Below, piece after piece: positions 14,365-14,583 of a stretch of DNA of 14,583 nt. Both the position numbers and the translations under genes were made by a program. Position 1 is the stretch's first letter, and each line of letters starts with the position of its first letter. This DNA is from an uncultured Rikenellaceae bacterium (GTDB lineage Bacteria > Bacteroidota > Bacteroidia > Bacteroidales > Rikenellaceae): the NCBI GenBank assembly GCA_947054185.1, contig CAMRVW010000040.1, positions 1-14,583 of the forward strand. Reading direction: 5' to 3'. Below the pieces are notes generated by a model. It was not told the DNA's origin and searched no databases. It worked only from the letters and a program-made list of their open reading frames with translations.

Positions 14365-14583
14365 GCGGTCTGAGGGAACCGAAACCGCACAAAAATTCCT
14401 TGTCCCGGGCTGAGGAACGAAAGCCCGAGCGGCTCGGAGCCTCCGCCCAACGGAGGGCCGCACACAGCACAGCAATATATAGGGCAGTGAATTAGGGGAG
14501 GCAATCAAGCACATCACCTTCCCGCTTTGCCCTCCGCAGGCTCCGTCCCGCTCTCCGTCAGGCCAAAGTCAGTTACCAGTCGC
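14365..14583 (+). repeat. Structured intergenic repeat, copy R6, cut by the window end
   Basis: The order is GCGGT / ACCGC (14365-14369, 14384-14388), stem CGGGCT / AGCCCG (14406-14411, 14422-14427) with loop GAGGAACGAA, and stem CCTCCG / CGGAGG (14440-14445, 14451-14456). The core AATATATAG (14474-14482) and CAGTGAATT (14485-14493) follow, then AAGCACATCACC and GCCCTCCGCAGGCTCCG. All of these match R3 box by box. The copy may continue past base 14583. Confidence 0.8.

Noticed and set aside
13740..14583. IS element or integrated phage remnant
   Set aside because: No transposase or integrase fragment in any frame, no terminal repeats, and no att-like duplications.
1..14583. tRNA or rRNA genes
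   Set aside because: I looked for T-arm-like sequence and conserved rRNA stretches and found none.

Overview
The window looks like a chromosomal segment of a Bacteroidales gut-type bacterium. Muribaculaceae is my best guess, but that is inference. The evidence is a triple FISUMP-domain lipoprotein, a GH84 glycosidase with a Bacteroides-like catalytic core, starts without Shine-Dalgarno sites, and several promoters of the Bacteroidetes type (TTTG, 19-20 bases, TAnnTTTG). No phage, plasmid, IS transposase, CRISPR array, tRNA or rRNA is visible.

Layout. Bases 1-574 are non-coding and end in 75-bp promoter-plus-hairpin units placed in front of a three-domain FISUMP lipoprotein (575-2563, +), which has its own terminator. 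lptB (2848-3570, +), the ATPase of LPS export, follows with its own promoter. A 515-base gap holds a 111-bp direct repeat and the terminator of greA (4086-4559, -). The greA leader carries a strong SD sequence, a small ORF and a hairpin with a U-tract, which together resemble an attenuator. A cardiolipin synthase is divergent to greA (4934-6391, +). A 1.4-kb gene-free region holds three copies of a structured repeat (R1-R3), a perfect 21-bp hairpin and a textbook promoter for a secreted GH84 enzyme (7838-9580, +). On the opposite strand, mutS2, a DUF2284 Fe-S-type protein and a Dph6-like ATP pyrophosphatase form a compact operon (13583 down to 9755). The last kilobase, upstream of mutS2, holds three more copies of the repeat (R4-R6).

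How it works together. The genes are mostly housekeeping or envelope functions (LPS export, cardiolipin, transcript cleavage, recombination control, a surface lipoprotein, glycan trimming) and do not form one pathway. The most unusual content is non-coding. Six diverged copies of a 250-310 bp element share boxes and stem-loops whose stems change in a base-pairing-preserving way while the loop stays the same. In one copy two loops are flipped in place. This looks like an undescribed structured repeat, RNA or single-strand-DNA based, and is the best candidate for a novel system here.
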